Counted from the first letter of the stretch, positions 15,451-25,313 are shown. The stretch is 64,000 nucleotides of DNA from Glutamicibacter sp. PS (GCA_031317595.1 JANCMB010000001.1:1916971-1980970); one strand, 5' to 3'. Numbers and translations are program-made. Notes: a model not told the origin generated them from the letters alone.

Positions 15451-16755
15451 ATGCCTACCGTGCACCGCTTCGACTCACGCGATTCGCTGTCCTGGGAGCG
15501 TTCAAATGACCGCCCCCGGCCACGCGTACGCTGGCTACGCCTAGACCTTTTGACCACGCGGGGCCGAATTACCGCCGGCGGCGGACTACTCTGTCTGTTG
15601 CTGGCTTTCATGCTTGGCCGACCCGAATTGATGGCCCTGGGAGTGGGACTACTCTGCGTGGTTCTGCTGAGCATGCTGGTTCTGCTACGCACCCGGCACC
15701 ACACGGAGATTCAGCGACTCATACACACCGCGGCCCCCACGGCCGGGCACAGCACCCACTTGACCCTGTCCTGCCCCGAGCCAGCGCAGATTCACGAAAC
15801 ACTGCCCGAACCCATCGGCTGGGGCCCACAATTACAGGCCCCGGGAAGCGTGGACTACGAGGTGGTTTTCCGCGAGCGCGGGATCCACTTGATCGGCCCC
15901 GCGCAACGCGTGTTGGCCGACCCGTTGGGGCTGATCCGCGGCATGGTCTCCACCGGCCAACTGTTCCCCGTGCCCGTGCGCTGCGCACCGCTAGGGGGTG
16001 AGCAACCACCGGCGGTGGGCGAACGCAACCTCACCGGCGACGCCCGCCATGCCCACAGCCCCACCACCGACTACTACGACGTGGCCACCCGCGACTACCA
16101 GCAGGGTGATTCGGTGCGACAAGTGCACTGGAAAGCTACCGCCCACCAAGGCAAGCTCATGGTGCGTCAAGAAAACCAGATCGCCACCGCACAGGCTCTG
16201 ATCATCCTCGATCGCTACCTTGAACACTGGAATCAGGCCGCCGACTTTCGTCTCTCCATTCCGCAAGGGCAGGAGCCGGAGCTAAACAGCACCCGACGCT
16301 TCGAAAGCGCACTGCAAACCATCTGTTCCATCGGCGAGCGCTACGCCGCCGGAGGCTACCAGGTGCAAGTGCGTGATCTGGCCGGACACGATCTGCGCCA
16401 CGACTCGGCCGCCCATGGGGCGGGCACCTTCGAGGCATTCCACGCCGCCACCCCCAGCCTAGCCTTGGAACCGGGCAACGGGCAGGCCCAAAGTCCCGAC
16501 CTACTGGCGCCTGCACTCCGTGGAGCCCTACACCACCACCGGGACGAACCGATCTTCGTGGTTCTGGGCGATCTCAGCGAGGCGCAAGCTCACCGGCTGG
16601 CCCCGCTGGCACTTCGCCAAAGGCAACTGCATCTCTACCTGGTGCTCTCGCATCCCGAACGCCACCGCCGAGCCATCGACCGGCTGGCCGACACCGCATG
16701 GAAGGTGCACGTCATGGATGCCTCCGGGCACCGAGTGCAGGAGCGCCGCTCATGA
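15451..16755 (+). CDS. DUF58 domain-containing membrane protein
   Basis: A 434-residue protein with two adjacent hydrophobic helices near residues 45-85 and then a soluble region. The DUF58 core is seen at DYYDVATRDYQQGDSVRQVHWKATAHQGKLMVRQ (read as two segments around residues 205-235), where the R-Q-V-H-W-K-A-T motif is diagnostic. DUF58 proteins accompany MoxR ATPases and probably act as substrate-binding adaptors. The gene begins 7 bases after moxR and its stop overlaps the next start (ATGA). Confidence 0.9.
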   Translation: MPTVHRFDSRDSLSWERSNDRPRPRVRWLRLDLLTTRGRITAGGGLLCLLLAFMLGRPELMALGVGLLCVVLLSMLVLLRTRHHTEIQRLIHTAAPTAGHSTHLTLSCPEPAQIHETLPEPIGWGPQLQAPGSVDYEVVFRERGIHLIGPAQRVLADPLGLIRGMVSTGQLFPVPVRCAPLGGEQPPAVGERNLTGDARHAHSPTTDYYDVATRDYQQGDSVRQVHWKATAHQGKLMVRQENQIATAQALIILDRYLEHWNQAADFRLSIPQGQEPELNSTRRFESALQTICSIGERYAAGGYQVQVRDLAGHDLRHDSAAHGAGTFEAFHAATPSLALEPGNGQAQSPDLLAPALRGALHHHRDEPIFVVLGDLSEAQAHRLAPLALRQRQLHLYLVLSHPERHRRAIDRLADTAWKVHVMDASGHRVQERRS

Positions 16756-19151
16756 GCCTGCCCGTTGTAGAACACCAAGCACACCGTGACCCGCAGCCGG
16801 TACACATCGGGCAGTCCCCCTCGACTCTCCCGTGGCGGCTGCTGGCGGCCGGGGCGCTGGCCACCGCCGTATTGGCTAGTTACGCCTCTTTCAACGGTGT
16901 CATCGCCGGCTGGCAGTTCTTTACCCCGGTCATCCTGCCGGTCGTGCTTCTGCATGTCGTTGGTTTTTCCCTGACCTCCCGGCCACGCACCCGACTGCTT
17001 GCCGTTCCGGTATTAATCGCCGTGGCGATCGGGGCGGTGCTGTTCAGCCCTGCCATCGTGCCTTGGCTTGGTTCGGGACTGGAGCTGGCCCGGATCAATC
17101 GGTTGTGGCAAGGAGCCATGATCGAGTTCTATACCCAGCTGCCACCGGTGGCCGACTCCCCATTCGTCGGGTTCGTGCTCTACCTGGCCGCCATCGCGGT
17201 GAGCCTGATCGCTCAGCTCTTGGCGACCTTCCCACGCACGGCCGGGTGGGTACCGGTGCCGCTGGCGGTGCCCCTGATCATCGCCTCCCTGTTTAAGCTC
17301 AGCGGTGCGGGGATGAGCTACCTACTGCTGGTCTTCCTCACGCTGATCCTTTACTACTACCTATTGCCGTGGGTTCATGGCGGCGTGGATCTCGAGCGGC
17401 CGACACGCCCCGGCCGACGATCGGGCGGCACGGTAGCAGTGATCGCCACCGCCAGTGCCCTGGCCATGCTTGCCGCGAGCCTCTGGGTGCCCGGCTTCCG
17501 CCAGGGCATGTTCCCCGAAGGCACCCGCCCCTCCGGTGAACGATTGGCCAGCAACATCGATCCCCTGATCAATCTGGGTCGTGACCTACGTTCAAACAAC
17601 GGCTCGGTGGTATTCACCTACCTGAGCACCGCCGAGAACGCCCCCTATTTGCGTACCGCCGTGATCGATGATCTTTCCACCGAACGCTGGGAACCGAGCG
17701 ACGACGAGATGGAGGTTGACCACGTGTATTCCTCCGGACTCGAGCGTGGGCGCTCGCCGTGGGTCAATACGCACCGTCACTTGCTGACCATGTTCTGGAC
17801 GACGCCCGGCTCGGCGGCAACGCTTCCCATGCCGCAGGGTGCCGACAGCGTCTTGGGGCTCGATGGGGCCTGGACGTGGAGCCCGGAGACGGAAATCCTC
17901 AAACTCAACGAAATGACACGTGAGAGCCGCACCGCCACGGTGGAATACGACGAGCTCGACATGTCGGCCGCCGAAATCAACCGGGTACAGAATCGTTTCA
18001 ATCCCAGCCCGCCGGTGCTTCACCCCAACTACACCGACCCCGGTCTCGACGCCAACGGGGCGTTGGCTCGCGATCTCGGTGAGTTCCTCGAGGCCGCCTT
18101 TGACGACCTGGGCAGCTCCCCCACCGACCTGCAAAAGGCTCAGGCCATCCAGGATTATCTGCGATCCACACGCTTTAGCTATTCGGAGCAGACCCCGCTG
18201 CGCGAAGGCTATGACGGCGCCAACCAGCGGGTCATTGAGGCTTTTCTCGAGCGTCGCGCCGGGTATTGCGTGCACTTCGCCTCCACGATGGTGCTCGCCG
18301 CCCGAAGCACCGGCATCCCGGCACGGCTGGTACTGGGCTACGCCCCGGGCCAGCAGGTAGCCCTTGACCCCGTGCTGGAGCGGTACTTCGGGGGCGCCGA
18401 TGCGGTGGACCTGTCGCCGGAGGGCTCCGAGCTCCGGGCCTATGAAATCACCGGTCGGCAGGCTCATGCTTGGCCGGAGCTGTTCCTGCCGGGCATTGGC
18501 TGGGTACCGTTTGAGCCGACGCCGGGCCGTGGGCAGGCTCCGGGGTATGCCCCGGCCCCGCAATTGGCCGGGGGTAGTTCCACCGCCCCCGAAGAGGTTC
18601 CGCGCACCCCGCGGGCCACGCAGACCACCACGGAGTCGGAGACCGAAAGCCAACCGCCGACAGCGGCGGGACCGGGGAGCACGCAATCCTCGGTCGCCGG
18701 CTGGATCGTGGGCGGTGTGGCGCTTCTGCTTCTAGCGCTGCTGTCGGTTGCGCCGCTGCTGCGTCTTTCCCAGCGCCGCTCCCGGGAGCAGGCCATCCGT
18801 ACTGGGTCTGCCGCCGCCGCACAAGGCCTGTTCGATGAGTTGCGGGCGATCGGATGCGACCATGGCCGCGCCATGCGTCCGGCGGATTCGGTTGGTGACT
18901 ACCTGAAGAACCTCAATGAAGCACTGCCGGGCAATGACGAGCTCTTTGAACGACTGCGCCAGAGGATTGAGCCGAGTTTCTACGCCCATCGCCACCCCGG
19001 TAAGGCCGATGCCGAGCAGCTACTGGCGGATCTGGCGCAACTACGTCAGGAATTCGCTCACATCAACAACGGCACTACCCGATTGCGCGCCTGGTTGTTC
19101 CCGCCCTCGCTACGATCGCTCACGGTCCGTGCGATGGACCAACAAAAATAA
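16752..19151 (+). CDS. TgpA-type membrane transglutaminase-like protein
   Basis: A 799-residue protein with several membrane helices in the first 220 residues (DUF3488/TgpA-like), a large external part with the transglutaminase-like core, a final helix near residue 660, and a cytoplasmic DUF4129-like tail. The core shows the catalytic Cys in AGYCVHFASTMVLAAR and the His in QAHAWPEL; the segment GWVPFEPTPG has Glu where many homologues have Asp. The ATG overlaps the DUF58 stop, so the start at 16752 is preferred over one 18 codons upstream. The third member of the MoxR module; a cell-envelope peptidase or cross-linking role is inferred. Confidence 0.92.
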   Translation: MSLPVVEHQAHRDPQPVHIGQSPSTLPWRLLAAGALATAVLASYASFNGVIAGWQFFTPVILPVVLLHVVGFSLTSRPRTRLLAVPVLIAVAIGAVLFSPAIVPWLGSGLELARINRLWQGAMIEFYTQLPPVADSPFVGFVLYLAAIAVSLIAQLLATFPRTAGWVPVPLAVPLIIASLFKLSGAGMSYLLLVFLTLILYYYLLPWVHGGVDLERPTRPGRRSGGTVAVIATASALAMLAASLWVPGFRQGMFPEGTRPSGERLASNIDPLINLGRDLRSNNGSVVFTYLSTAENAPYLRTAVIDDLSTERWEPSDDEMEVDHVYSSGLERGRSPWVNTHRHLLTMFWTTPGSAATLPMPQGADSVLGLDGAWTWSPETEILKLNEMTRESRTATVEYDELDMSAAEINRVQNRFNPSPPVLHPNYTDPGLDANGALARDLGEFLEAAFDDLGSSPTDLQKAQAIQDYLRSTRFSYSEQTPLREGYDGANQRVIEAFLERRAGYCVHFASTMVLAARSTGIPARLVLGYAPGQQVALDPVLERYFGGADAVDLSPEGSELRAYEITGRQAHAWPELFLPGIGWVPFEPTPGRGQAPGYAPAPQLAGGSSTAPEEVPRTPRATQTTTESETESQPPTAAGPGSTQSSVAGWIVGGVALLLLALLSVAPLLRLSQRRSREQAIRTGSAAAAQGLFDELRAIGCDHGRAMRPADSVGDYLKNLNEALPGNDELFERLRQRIEPSFYAHRHPGKADAEQLLADLAQLRQEFAHINNGTTRLRAWLFPPSLRSLTVRAMDQQK

Positions 19152-19154
19152 AAA

Positions 19155-19192
19155 TTAGGCCCGGTTCCCGCATGAGCGGGGACCGGGCCTAA
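19155..19192. terminator. Bidirectional terminator between the transglutaminase gene and gabD
   Basis: A perfect 17-bp inverted repeat (starting TTAGGCCCGG, ending CCGGGCCTAA) closes on an ATGA loop. On the minus strand it is followed by TTTTTATTTTTG, an excellent terminator for gabD; it also serves the rightward moxR operon. Confidence 0.93.
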
Positions 19193-19206
19193 CTACGCGG
19201 CGGCAG

Positions 19207-19226
19207 CGCGCACCACGTGGTGCGCG
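19207..19226. repeat. Perfect 20-bp palindrome past the gabD stop
   Basis: CGCGCACCACGTGGTGCGCG is completely self-complementary and lies 9 bases after the gabD stop codon on the leftward strand, before the main terminator. It could act as a first hairpin of a tandem terminator or as a protein-binding site. Confidence 0.6.
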
Positions 19227-19235
19227 TGCCGGGCG

Positions 19236-20720
19236 TTACTTCGCGGCGTAGGGATCGGCGATGCCGATGTACTGCACGGTGGTGTATTCGGCCAGACCCT
19301 CGGCGCCGCCTTCGCGACCCAAGCCCGACTGCTTCACACCGCCGAACGGAGCGGCGGCGTTCGAAATCACACCGGCGTTGAAGCCCACCAGACCGAACTC
19401 GATCTGCTCCGAGACGCGGAACATGCGGTTGTAGTCCTTGGTGTAAATGTAGGAGGCCAGGCCGTACTCGGTGGAGTTGGCCAGGGCGATAGCCTGGGCC
19501 TCGTCGGCGAAGGTGGTCACCGGGGCCACCGGGCCGAAGATCTCCTGGGAGAGGATCTCGGCGTCGTTGGCCACGTTGGCCAGCACGGTGGGCTGGTAGA
19601 AGTAGCCCGGGCCCTCGACCGGGGCGCCGCCGGTGACGGCGGTCGCGCCGTTGGCGACCGCTGCCTGGACGAGGCCGTCAATTTCGGTACGAGCCTTTTC
19701 CTCGATCAGCGGGCCCACATTAGAGTTGGCGTCGGTGCCGCGTCCCGGCTTCAGGGCGCCCATGGCGGCGGCGAACTTCGCGGTGAACTCCTCGGCCACA
19801 TCCTGGTGCACCAGGAAGCGGTTGGCGGCGGTGCAGGCCTCGCCCATGTTGCGCATCTTCGCGGCCATTGCACCCTCGACGGCGGCGTCCAGGTCGGCAT
19901 CCTCGAAGACGATGAACGGGGCGTTGCCACCAAGCTCCATCGAGGTACGCAGGACCTTATCGGCGGCATCCTTCATAAGCTGCTTGCCCACTGCGGTGGA
20001 ACCGGTGAAGGACACCTTGCGCAACCGATCGTCGCTCATCAAGGGTGCCGAGATTTTTGACGCCGAAGCGCCGGAAACCACATTGAGTACGCCCGCGGGA
20101 AGGCCGGCCTCGATCATGGTGGCGGCAAAGAGCTGGGAGGTCAGCGGGGTCAGCTTGGCGGGCTTGAGCACCATGGTGCAACCGGCGGCGATGGCCGGGG
20201 CAACCTTGCGGGTAGCCATGGCCAACGGGAAGTTCCACGGGGTGATCAGCAGGCACGGGCCAACCGGCTTGTGCTGCACCAGTACCTTGTTCTTGCCTTC
20301 CGGGGTGGTCACGTAGCGGCCGTAGTGGCGCACGGTCTCCTCGGAGAACCAGCGCAGGAATTCGGCACCGTAGGTGACCTCACCGCGGGCCTCGGCCAGC
20401 GGCTTGCCCATTTCGAGGCTCATCAGCAGTGCGAAGTCATCGGCGCGCTCGGTCACCAGATCGAACGCGCGGCGCAAGATTTCCGCGCGCTCACGCGGTG
20501 CGGTGCGGGCCCAGTCGGCCTGTACGGCGTCGGCTGCATCCAGTGCGGCCATGGCGTCCTCAGAGGTGGCGCTGGCCAGAGTGGTCAGCTTCTCGCCGGT
20601 GGCGGGGTCCATCACATCGAAGGTGCCGCCATCAGAGGCGTCACGCCATTCGCCATTAATAAGCAGTCCGGTAGGGACCTTGGCGAGAAGTTCAGCTTCG
20701 TGCTGTGCGGTAATGGTCAT
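19236..20720 (-). CDS. gabD: NAD(P)-dependent succinate-semialdehyde dehydrogenase
   Basis: A 494-residue aldehyde dehydrogenase. The catalytic Glu lies in MELGGNAPF and the nucleophilic Cys in GEACTAANRF; cofactor motifs TPWNFPLAM and FTGSTAVGKQL are intact. The C-terminal GLVGFNAGVISNAAAPFGGVKQSGLGREGG is typical of GabD (read around residues 445-475). It oxidises succinate semialdehyde to succinate in GABA/polyamine degradation. The ATG at 20720 has an AGGAG site about 9 bases upstream; an in-frame ATG three codons earlier is too close to that site. No gabT is adjacent, so a broader semialdehyde role is possible. Confidence 0.92.
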   Translation of the reverse strand: MTITAQHEAELLAKVPTGLLINGEWRDASDGGTFDVMDPATGEKLTTLASATSEDAMAALDAADAVQADWARTAPRERAEILRRAFDLVTERADDFALLMSLEMGKPLAEARGEVTYGAEFLRWFSEETVRHYGRYVTTPEGKNKVLVQHKPVGPCLLITPWNFPLAMATRKVAPAIAAGCTMVLKPAKLTPLTSQLFAATMIEAGLPAGVLNVVSGASASKISAPLMSDDRLRKVSFTGSTAVGKQLMKDAADKVLRTSMELGGNAPFIVFEDADLDAAVEGAMAAKMRNMGEACTAANRFLVHQDVAEEFTAKFAAAMGALKPGRGTDANSNVGPLIEEKARTEIDGLVQAAVANGATAVTGGAPVEGPGYFYQPTVLANVANDAEILSQEIFGPVAPVTTFADEAQAIALANSTEYGLASYIYTKDYNRMFRVSEQIEFGLVGFNAGVISNAAAPFGGVKQSGLGREGGAEGLAEYTTVQYIGIADPYAAK

Positions 20721-20862
20721 AACGCGCATCTCCTGAAGTCGAAGGTTGTCGGTATTTTCTTCATGCCTAACCTAAGTCTTCGGTGAAAGCAGTGTAAACC
20801 TCCCGGTGCACTATAAATACCCGGATTCATTGTGCATTCAAACCAAGGGATCTCGGCCCGAT

Positions 20863-21714
20863 TCAGCTTTCCCGAGCGGCAAGAACAGCCTCATAGAGTT
20901 CCCGTTTCTTCACCCCATGCGCACTGGCTACTTCGGCTGCGGCATCTTTCATGCGCGTTCCCTCGGCCACCCGCTGCTGCACCAGCTCGATCAGATCTTC
21001 GGCCTTCTCCGGTTCCGGTTCCGGCGCGCCAGCGATCACCACCACGATTTCGCCGCGTACCCCTTCGGCGGCCCACTGGCTCAGTTCCCCTAGCTCACCG
21101 CGGCGTACCTCTTCGAATTTCTTGGTCAACTCGCGGGCCACCGCCCCGAGCCGTCCGGTTCCGAATTCTTCGGCGGCTGCACTGAGAAACTCGGCGACAC
21201 GGTGTGGCGCTTCGAAGAACACCATGGTGCGTTGTTCGGTGGCCAGTGCCTGCAGACGCTTGCGTCGCTCACCGGCCTTGCGCGGTAAGAAGCCTTCAAA
21301 GGTAAACCGTCCGGTGGGCAGCCCCGATAGCGCCAGCGCGGTGAGTACTGCGCTGGGACCGGGAACGGCGGTGACCAGCACCCCGCGCTCCATCGCGGCG
21401 GCAACCAGTGGATAACCCGGGTCCGAAACGGCCGGCATCCCGGCGTCGGAAACCACCAGCACGGTGGCTCCGGACTCGGCCAGGTCAATTACTTCTTCGC
21501 GTTTGGCCACCTCGTTGTGTTCATGCAGGCTCATGACGCGCCCACTCACAGTGACCCCTAGTGCCGAGGCCAGGTGATGGAAGTTTCGCGTGTCTTCGGC
21601 CGCAATCACATCTGCGGTGGCCATGATCTCGCGCAGGCGCGGCGAGGCGTCGGCCAGATTGCCAATGGGTGTTGCGCCCAGCACGATGGCGCCGGCTGAT
21701 TCGTCCTTATTCAC
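20863..21714 (-). CDS. rsmI: 16S rRNA (cytidine1402-2'-O)-methyltransferase
   Basis: A 283-residue tetrapyrrole-methylase-fold enzyme that 2'-O-methylates C1402 of 16S rRNA. It shows IVLGATPIGNLADASPRLRE at the N terminus, AAEDTRNFHHL, VVSDAGMPAVSDPGYPLV and FFEAPHRVAEFL, all RsmI signatures. The frame is open upstream into the PMT gene, but the GTG at 21714 gives the family N terminus and has a -10 box (TAGGCT) 7 bases before it, so the mRNA is probably leaderless. It is divergent from the O-mannosyltransferase, as in mycobacteria. Confidence 0.94.
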   Translation of the reverse strand: MNKDESAGAIVLGATPIGNLADASPRLREIMATADVIAAEDTRNFHHLASALGVTVSGRVMSLHEHNEVAKREEVIDLAESGATVLVVSDAGMPAVSDPGYPLVAAAMERGVLVTAVPGPSAVLTALALSGLPTGRFTFEGFLPRKAGERRKRLQALATEQRTMVFFEAPHRVAEFLSAAAEEFGTGRLGAVARELTKKFEEVRRGELGELSQWAAEGVRGEIVVVIAGAPEPEPEKAEDLIELVQQRVAEGTRMKDAAAEVASAHGVKKRELYEAVLAARES

Positions 21715-21721
21715 AGGTATT

Positions 21722-21727
21722 AGCCTA
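21722..21727 (-). promoter_or_regulatory. -10 box of a leaderless rsmI transcript
   Basis: TAGGCT on the minus strand ends 7 bases before the GTG start of rsmI. There is no ribosome site, so transcription probably starts at the start codon. Confidence 0.5.
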
Positions 21728-21766
21728 CTGTGCGTCGCAAACCCGGGTTTTGCTCGACCACGGCGG

Positions 21767-21772
21767 TAGCAT
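21767..21772 (+). promoter_or_regulatory. -10 box of a leaderless O-mannosyltransferase transcript
   Basis: TAGCAT ends 8 bases before the ATG at 21781, with no ribosome site between. This suggests a leaderless mRNA divergent from rsmI. Confidence 0.45.
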
Positions 21773-21780
21773 GAACTTCG

Positions 21781-23391
21781 ATGAGCACAACGGTTTCGCG
21801 TCCCACCGTCCACGCCACGGTCCAGTCCTCGCGTCAGGCCTTCAGCGCCGCGAGCCTTCGAGCGCGCCTGCTGTTAGCTACGGCCCCACGGGATGTGCGC
21901 ACCTGGCTGATTCCATTGGTGATCACCGTGTTGGCCGGAGTGCTGCGCATGGTGAACCTCGAGCATCCGCATCTGCTGATCTTCGACGAAACCTATTACG
22001 TCAAGGACGCGTACTCACTGCTCCACCACGGCTATGAGATGGAATGGGTCAAGGACTCAAATGAGCAGTTCATTGCCGGCAATCCACAGCTGACCGGCGA
22101 GCCCTCATATGTGGTGCACCCACCGCTGGGTAAATGGTTGATCGCTCTGGGCATGGCGCTATTCGGTGAGTTCAACGGTTTTGGCTGGCGTTTTGCCACG
22201 GCGGTGGCTGGCACGCTGTCGGTGCTCCTCGTCGTTCTCTGTGCACGCAGACTCTTCGCCTCTCATCTGCTGGCCGGACTGGCCGGACTGTTCATGGCGG
22301 TGGATGGGCACAGCATTGTGCTTTCGCGTACCGGCTTGCTCGATATTTTCCTGATGTTCTTCCTGCTTGCCGGGTTCTATTTCCTCGTGCTGGACCGGGA
22401 GTTTGCGCGAAAGCGCCTAATCCGGACGTTGTCGGTGCCCGAGGGGCACAAACCCGATGATTTCTCGCTACTTCATGGACCGTTCTTGCCGTGGCGTCCG
22501 TGGCGACTGGCTGCAGCCCTAATGTTGGGCTGCGCCGTGTCCGTTAAATGGTCGGCTTTGGCCTTCATCGCAGTGTTCTGCGTGCTCAGCGTGCTCTGGG
22601 ATTTCTCGGCACGGCGGACGATCGGCATTCGCCACTGGTTCCAGGCATCCTTCGTCAAAGACGGCATATATGCCTTCTTCACCATGATGCCGCTGGTACT
22701 GATTACCTATTTGAGCTCCTGGACCGGCTGGTTTGTCAGCACCGGCGCCAAATACCGTAACTGGGCTGCCGAACACCCCGGCGAGGGCCTCGCTTGGTTG
22801 CCCGAGAGCCTCCGCTCGCTGTGGCACTATCATCAGAGCGCCTATCAGTTCCATACCGGTTTAGGGTCGGAACATGGGTGGGCTTCTGCCCCGTGGACCT
22901 GGCCCTTCGCCGGCCGCCCGGTACTCATGTATTTCGAGGGTTACGACCAGGGCGTGAACGGTTGCACCGTCTCGCGGTGCACCGAGGTGATCACCGATCT
23001 GCCAAATCCGGTGATGTGGCTTGCCGCAACACTGAGCATGTTCCTGCTCATCCTGTGGTGGGCCGGGGCCCGCGACTGGCGGGCGGGAGCCATTCTGTCC
23101 TCGGTGGTCGCCGGATTCCTGCCGTGGTTGATGTACCCGGAGCGGACCATGTTCTTCTTCTACACGCTACCGCTGGTGCCATTCATGTGCTTGGCCCTGA
23201 CCTACATGATCGGCAGGTTCCTGCCCGCACCGAATGAACCGCGGGGTACCGACCATACCCGGGTGCTCCTGGTGGGCATCTTCGTGGCGTTAGTGTTGCT
23301 CACTTCTGCCTTCTTCTGGCCCATCTGGTCGGGTGAAATGATTGACGATGCCTACTGGAAGGCTCACCTCTGGATTCCCAGCTGGGGCTAA
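21781..23391 (+). CDS. Dolichyl-phosphate-mannose-protein mannosyltransferase (PMT family)
   Basis: A 536-residue polytopic GT39 enzyme with about ten membrane helices. The catalytic acidic pair is in the first external loop, HLLIFDETYYVKDAYSLL (about residues 60-77), and a conserved VVHPPLGKWLIALGM follows. It transfers mannose from polyprenyl-phosphate-mannose to Ser/Thr of secreted proteins. The pairing with rsmI is conserved in actinobacteria (Rv1002c/Rv1003). Cargo candidates in this window include the Ser-rich linker of RpfB and the extracellular part of the DUF5719 protein; this is inference. Confidence 0.94.
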   Translation: MSTTVSRPTVHATVQSSRQAFSAASLRARLLLATAPRDVRTWLIPLVITVLAGVLRMVNLEHPHLLIFDETYYVKDAYSLLHHGYEMEWVKDSNEQFIAGNPQLTGEPSYVVHPPLGKWLIALGMALFGEFNGFGWRFATAVAGTLSVLLVVLCARRLFASHLLAGLAGLFMAVDGHSIVLSRTGLLDIFLMFFLLAGFYFLVLDREFARKRLIRTLSVPEGHKPDDFSLLHGPFLPWRPWRLAAALMLGCAVSVKWSALAFIAVFCVLSVLWDFSARRTIGIRHWFQASFVKDGIYAFFTMMPLVLITYLSSWTGWFVSTGAKYRNWAAEHPGEGLAWLPESLRSLWHYHQSAYQFHTGLGSEHGWASAPWTWPFAGRPVLMYFEGYDQGVNGCTVSRCTEVITDLPNPVMWLAATLSMFLLILWWAGARDWRAGAILSSVVAGFLPWLMYPERTMFFFYTLPLVPFMCLALTYMIGRFLPAPNEPRGTDHTRVLLVGIFVALVLLTSAFFWPIWSGEMIDDAYWKAHLWIPSWG

Positions 23392-23449
23392 ATTCAACTA
23401 TATTACTAGGCGGTAATCCCCTCATCCCCGCCGCCGCCGAAGGAATCCC

Positions 23450-25291
23450 ATGCGTGAAGTCCATGTTGATCTACTCACCGAACTCGACCCGGGATACAAC
23501 GCCACCAACCTGCTGTTAGATCGAGTGGCTTCCGCGGGCGACCGCGCCCTCTTCAGCGTGCAGCGCGGCCACCGGTGGCACGATGTAACCGCCAACGACT
23601 TTCTGCGCGATGCGCGCCGCTTAGCCACAACACTAATAGCCGACGGGCTGCGCCCCGGGGATACCGTCGCGATCATTTCGCGCACCCGCTATGAATGGGC
23701 TCTGGCCGAAGAGGCCATTTGGTTCGCCGGAGCGATTTCGGTTCCGATCTACGAAACCTCCAGCCCATACCAGATCGAGTGGATTCTGCGTGACTCCGGA
23801 GCACGCGTGGTATTCGCCGAAGATCACGAGATCCGCGCCAATGTGCGCAAAGCCGCCGCCACCCTCAGCGAAAGCGTGACGGTGCACCTGTTCGAAGGAG
23901 CCGCGAGCTCCGATGACGATCTCATCCCCAGCCCCGGCCTACATGCGCTGTTGACCGATGAACACCAGATCGACTCCGCCGCGCTGGAGACCGCCCGGGC
24001 GAGTGCCGGACTGCACGACCCGGCGACCATGGTTTACACCTCGGGCACCACCGGTCGCCCCAAGGGCTGCACCATGACCCACGCGAATTTCTGCCTCGTG
24101 GCGCACAACCTCGCCGCGTACATGCTCGAACTTCTCGGCGAAAAGCGCCGCACCCTCATGTTCCTGCCGCTGGCCCATGTGCTGGCCCGGGCCGTGCAGC
24201 AGACCTGCATCCACGGCGGCGCGGTAATCGCCCACTCCAATTCCACCGCGACGATCGCCGAAGATATGGCCGCCGTACGCCCCGGTTTCCTTCTGGCCGT
24301 GCCCCGAGTCTTCGAAAAGATCCGCACCACCGCGCTGGCCAGCGCCGAGCAGATCGGCAAGGCCCAGCTATTTCTCAGCGCTGAACAAACCGCCATCGCA
24401 GTTTCGCGCATTCGCGATGCCCGTGGGCGTGGCATGCCGGCTCGCTTCCCACTGAGTCTTCGACTGAAACATGCGTTCTTCGACCGGGTGCTCTATCCAA
24501 AGTTGCGCGCGGTTTTCGGCGGCGAATGCGGGTACGCGATCTCCGGGGCCAGCGCGCTGAACCCCGAAGTGGCACACTTCTTCCGTGGCGCCGGCATTCA
24601 GCTCGTCGAAGGCTATGGACTGACCGAAACAACCGCCCCGGCCACGGTTAATCAGGCCCATGCCACCCGCGTGGGCACCGTGGGACGTCCCATCCCGGGC
24701 ACCAGCATCAAGATCGCCGACGACGGCGAAATACTCATCAAGGGCATCGGTGTGTTCGCCGGCTACCACCACAACCCCACGGCCACTGCCGCGGCATTCA
24801 CCGACGAGGGCTATTTCCGCTCCGGCGATATGGGTGAACTCGACGATCAGGGTTATCTGCGTGTCACGGGTCGGAAAAAGGAGCTCATCGTCACCGCCGG
24901 AGGCAAGAACGTCTCCCCCGGGCCCATGGAGGAAATGGTCCGCGCCGGGCGGATCGCCGGTCAATGTGTGGTCGTCGGTGAAAACCGCCCCTTCGTGGCC
25001 GCCTTGATCACGCTCGATACCGAAGAGCTAGGCCTTTGGGCCAAGTCTCAGGGGCTCGGCGAACTCACCCTCAGCCAGGCCGCGGAGCACCCGCAGGTCC
25101 TCGCCGAGGTACAGAGCTACGTCGATGAGGCAAACCGCACCGTGTCTAAGGCCGAGTCAATTCGAAAGTTCCAGATTCTGCCCACCGAATTCACCGAAAC
25201 CAACGGTTACCTCACCAGTTCGTTGAAGCTCAAGCGGGCCACCGTGCTGGAAAACCATACGGATCAAGTCGAGGCCCTCTACGCGCGCTAA
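23450..25291 (+). CDS. Long-chain acyl-CoA synthetase (FadD15-like)
   Basis: A 613-residue AMP-forming ligase. The P-loop-like motif is MVYTSGTTGRPKGCTMTH (about residues 194-211), the adenine-binding motif YGLTETTAP, and the hinge/late motif YFRSGDMGELDDQGYLRVTGRKKELIVTAGGKNVSP (read around 460-495). These are typical of FadD15-type long-chain fatty-acid ligases. A good GAAGGA ribosome site precedes the ATG. It follows the PMT gene by 58 bases and ends at a very strong terminator. Confidence 0.93.
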   Translation: MREVHVDLLTELDPGYNATNLLLDRVASAGDRALFSVQRGHRWHDVTANDFLRDARRLATTLIADGLRPGDTVAIISRTRYEWALAEEAIWFAGAISVPIYETSSPYQIEWILRDSGARVVFAEDHEIRANVRKAAATLSESVTVHLFEGAASSDDDLIPSPGLHALLTDEHQIDSAALETARASAGLHDPATMVYTSGTTGRPKGCTMTHANFCLVAHNLAAYMLELLGEKRRTLMFLPLAHVLARAVQQTCIHGGAVIAHSNSTATIAEDMAAVRPGFLLAVPRVFEKIRTTALASAEQIGKAQLFLSAEQTAIAVSRIRDARGRGMPARFPLSLRLKHAFFDRVLYPKLRAVFGGECGYAISGASALNPEVAHFFRGAGIQLVEGYGLTETTAPATVNQAHATRVGTVGRPIPGTSIKIADDGEILIKGIGVFAGYHHNPTATAAAFTDEGYFRSGDMGELDDQGYLRVTGRKKELIVTAGGKNVSPGPMEEMVRAGRIAGQCVVVGENRPFVAALITLDTEELGLWAKSQGLGELTLSQAAEHPQVLAEVQSYVDEANRTVSKAESIRKFQILPTEFTETNGYLTSSLKLKRATVLENHTDQVEALYAR

Positions 25292-25313
25292 TAATGGGGC
25301 ACAACTACAAGAA

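Noticed and set aside
17592-18686. 364-codon open frame opposite the transglutaminase gene
   Set aside because: Antisense shadow; Arg/Gly-rich translation and no ribosome site.
24368-24964. 198-codon open frame opposite the acyl-CoA synthetase
   Set aside because: Antisense shadow lacking a ribosome site or homology.
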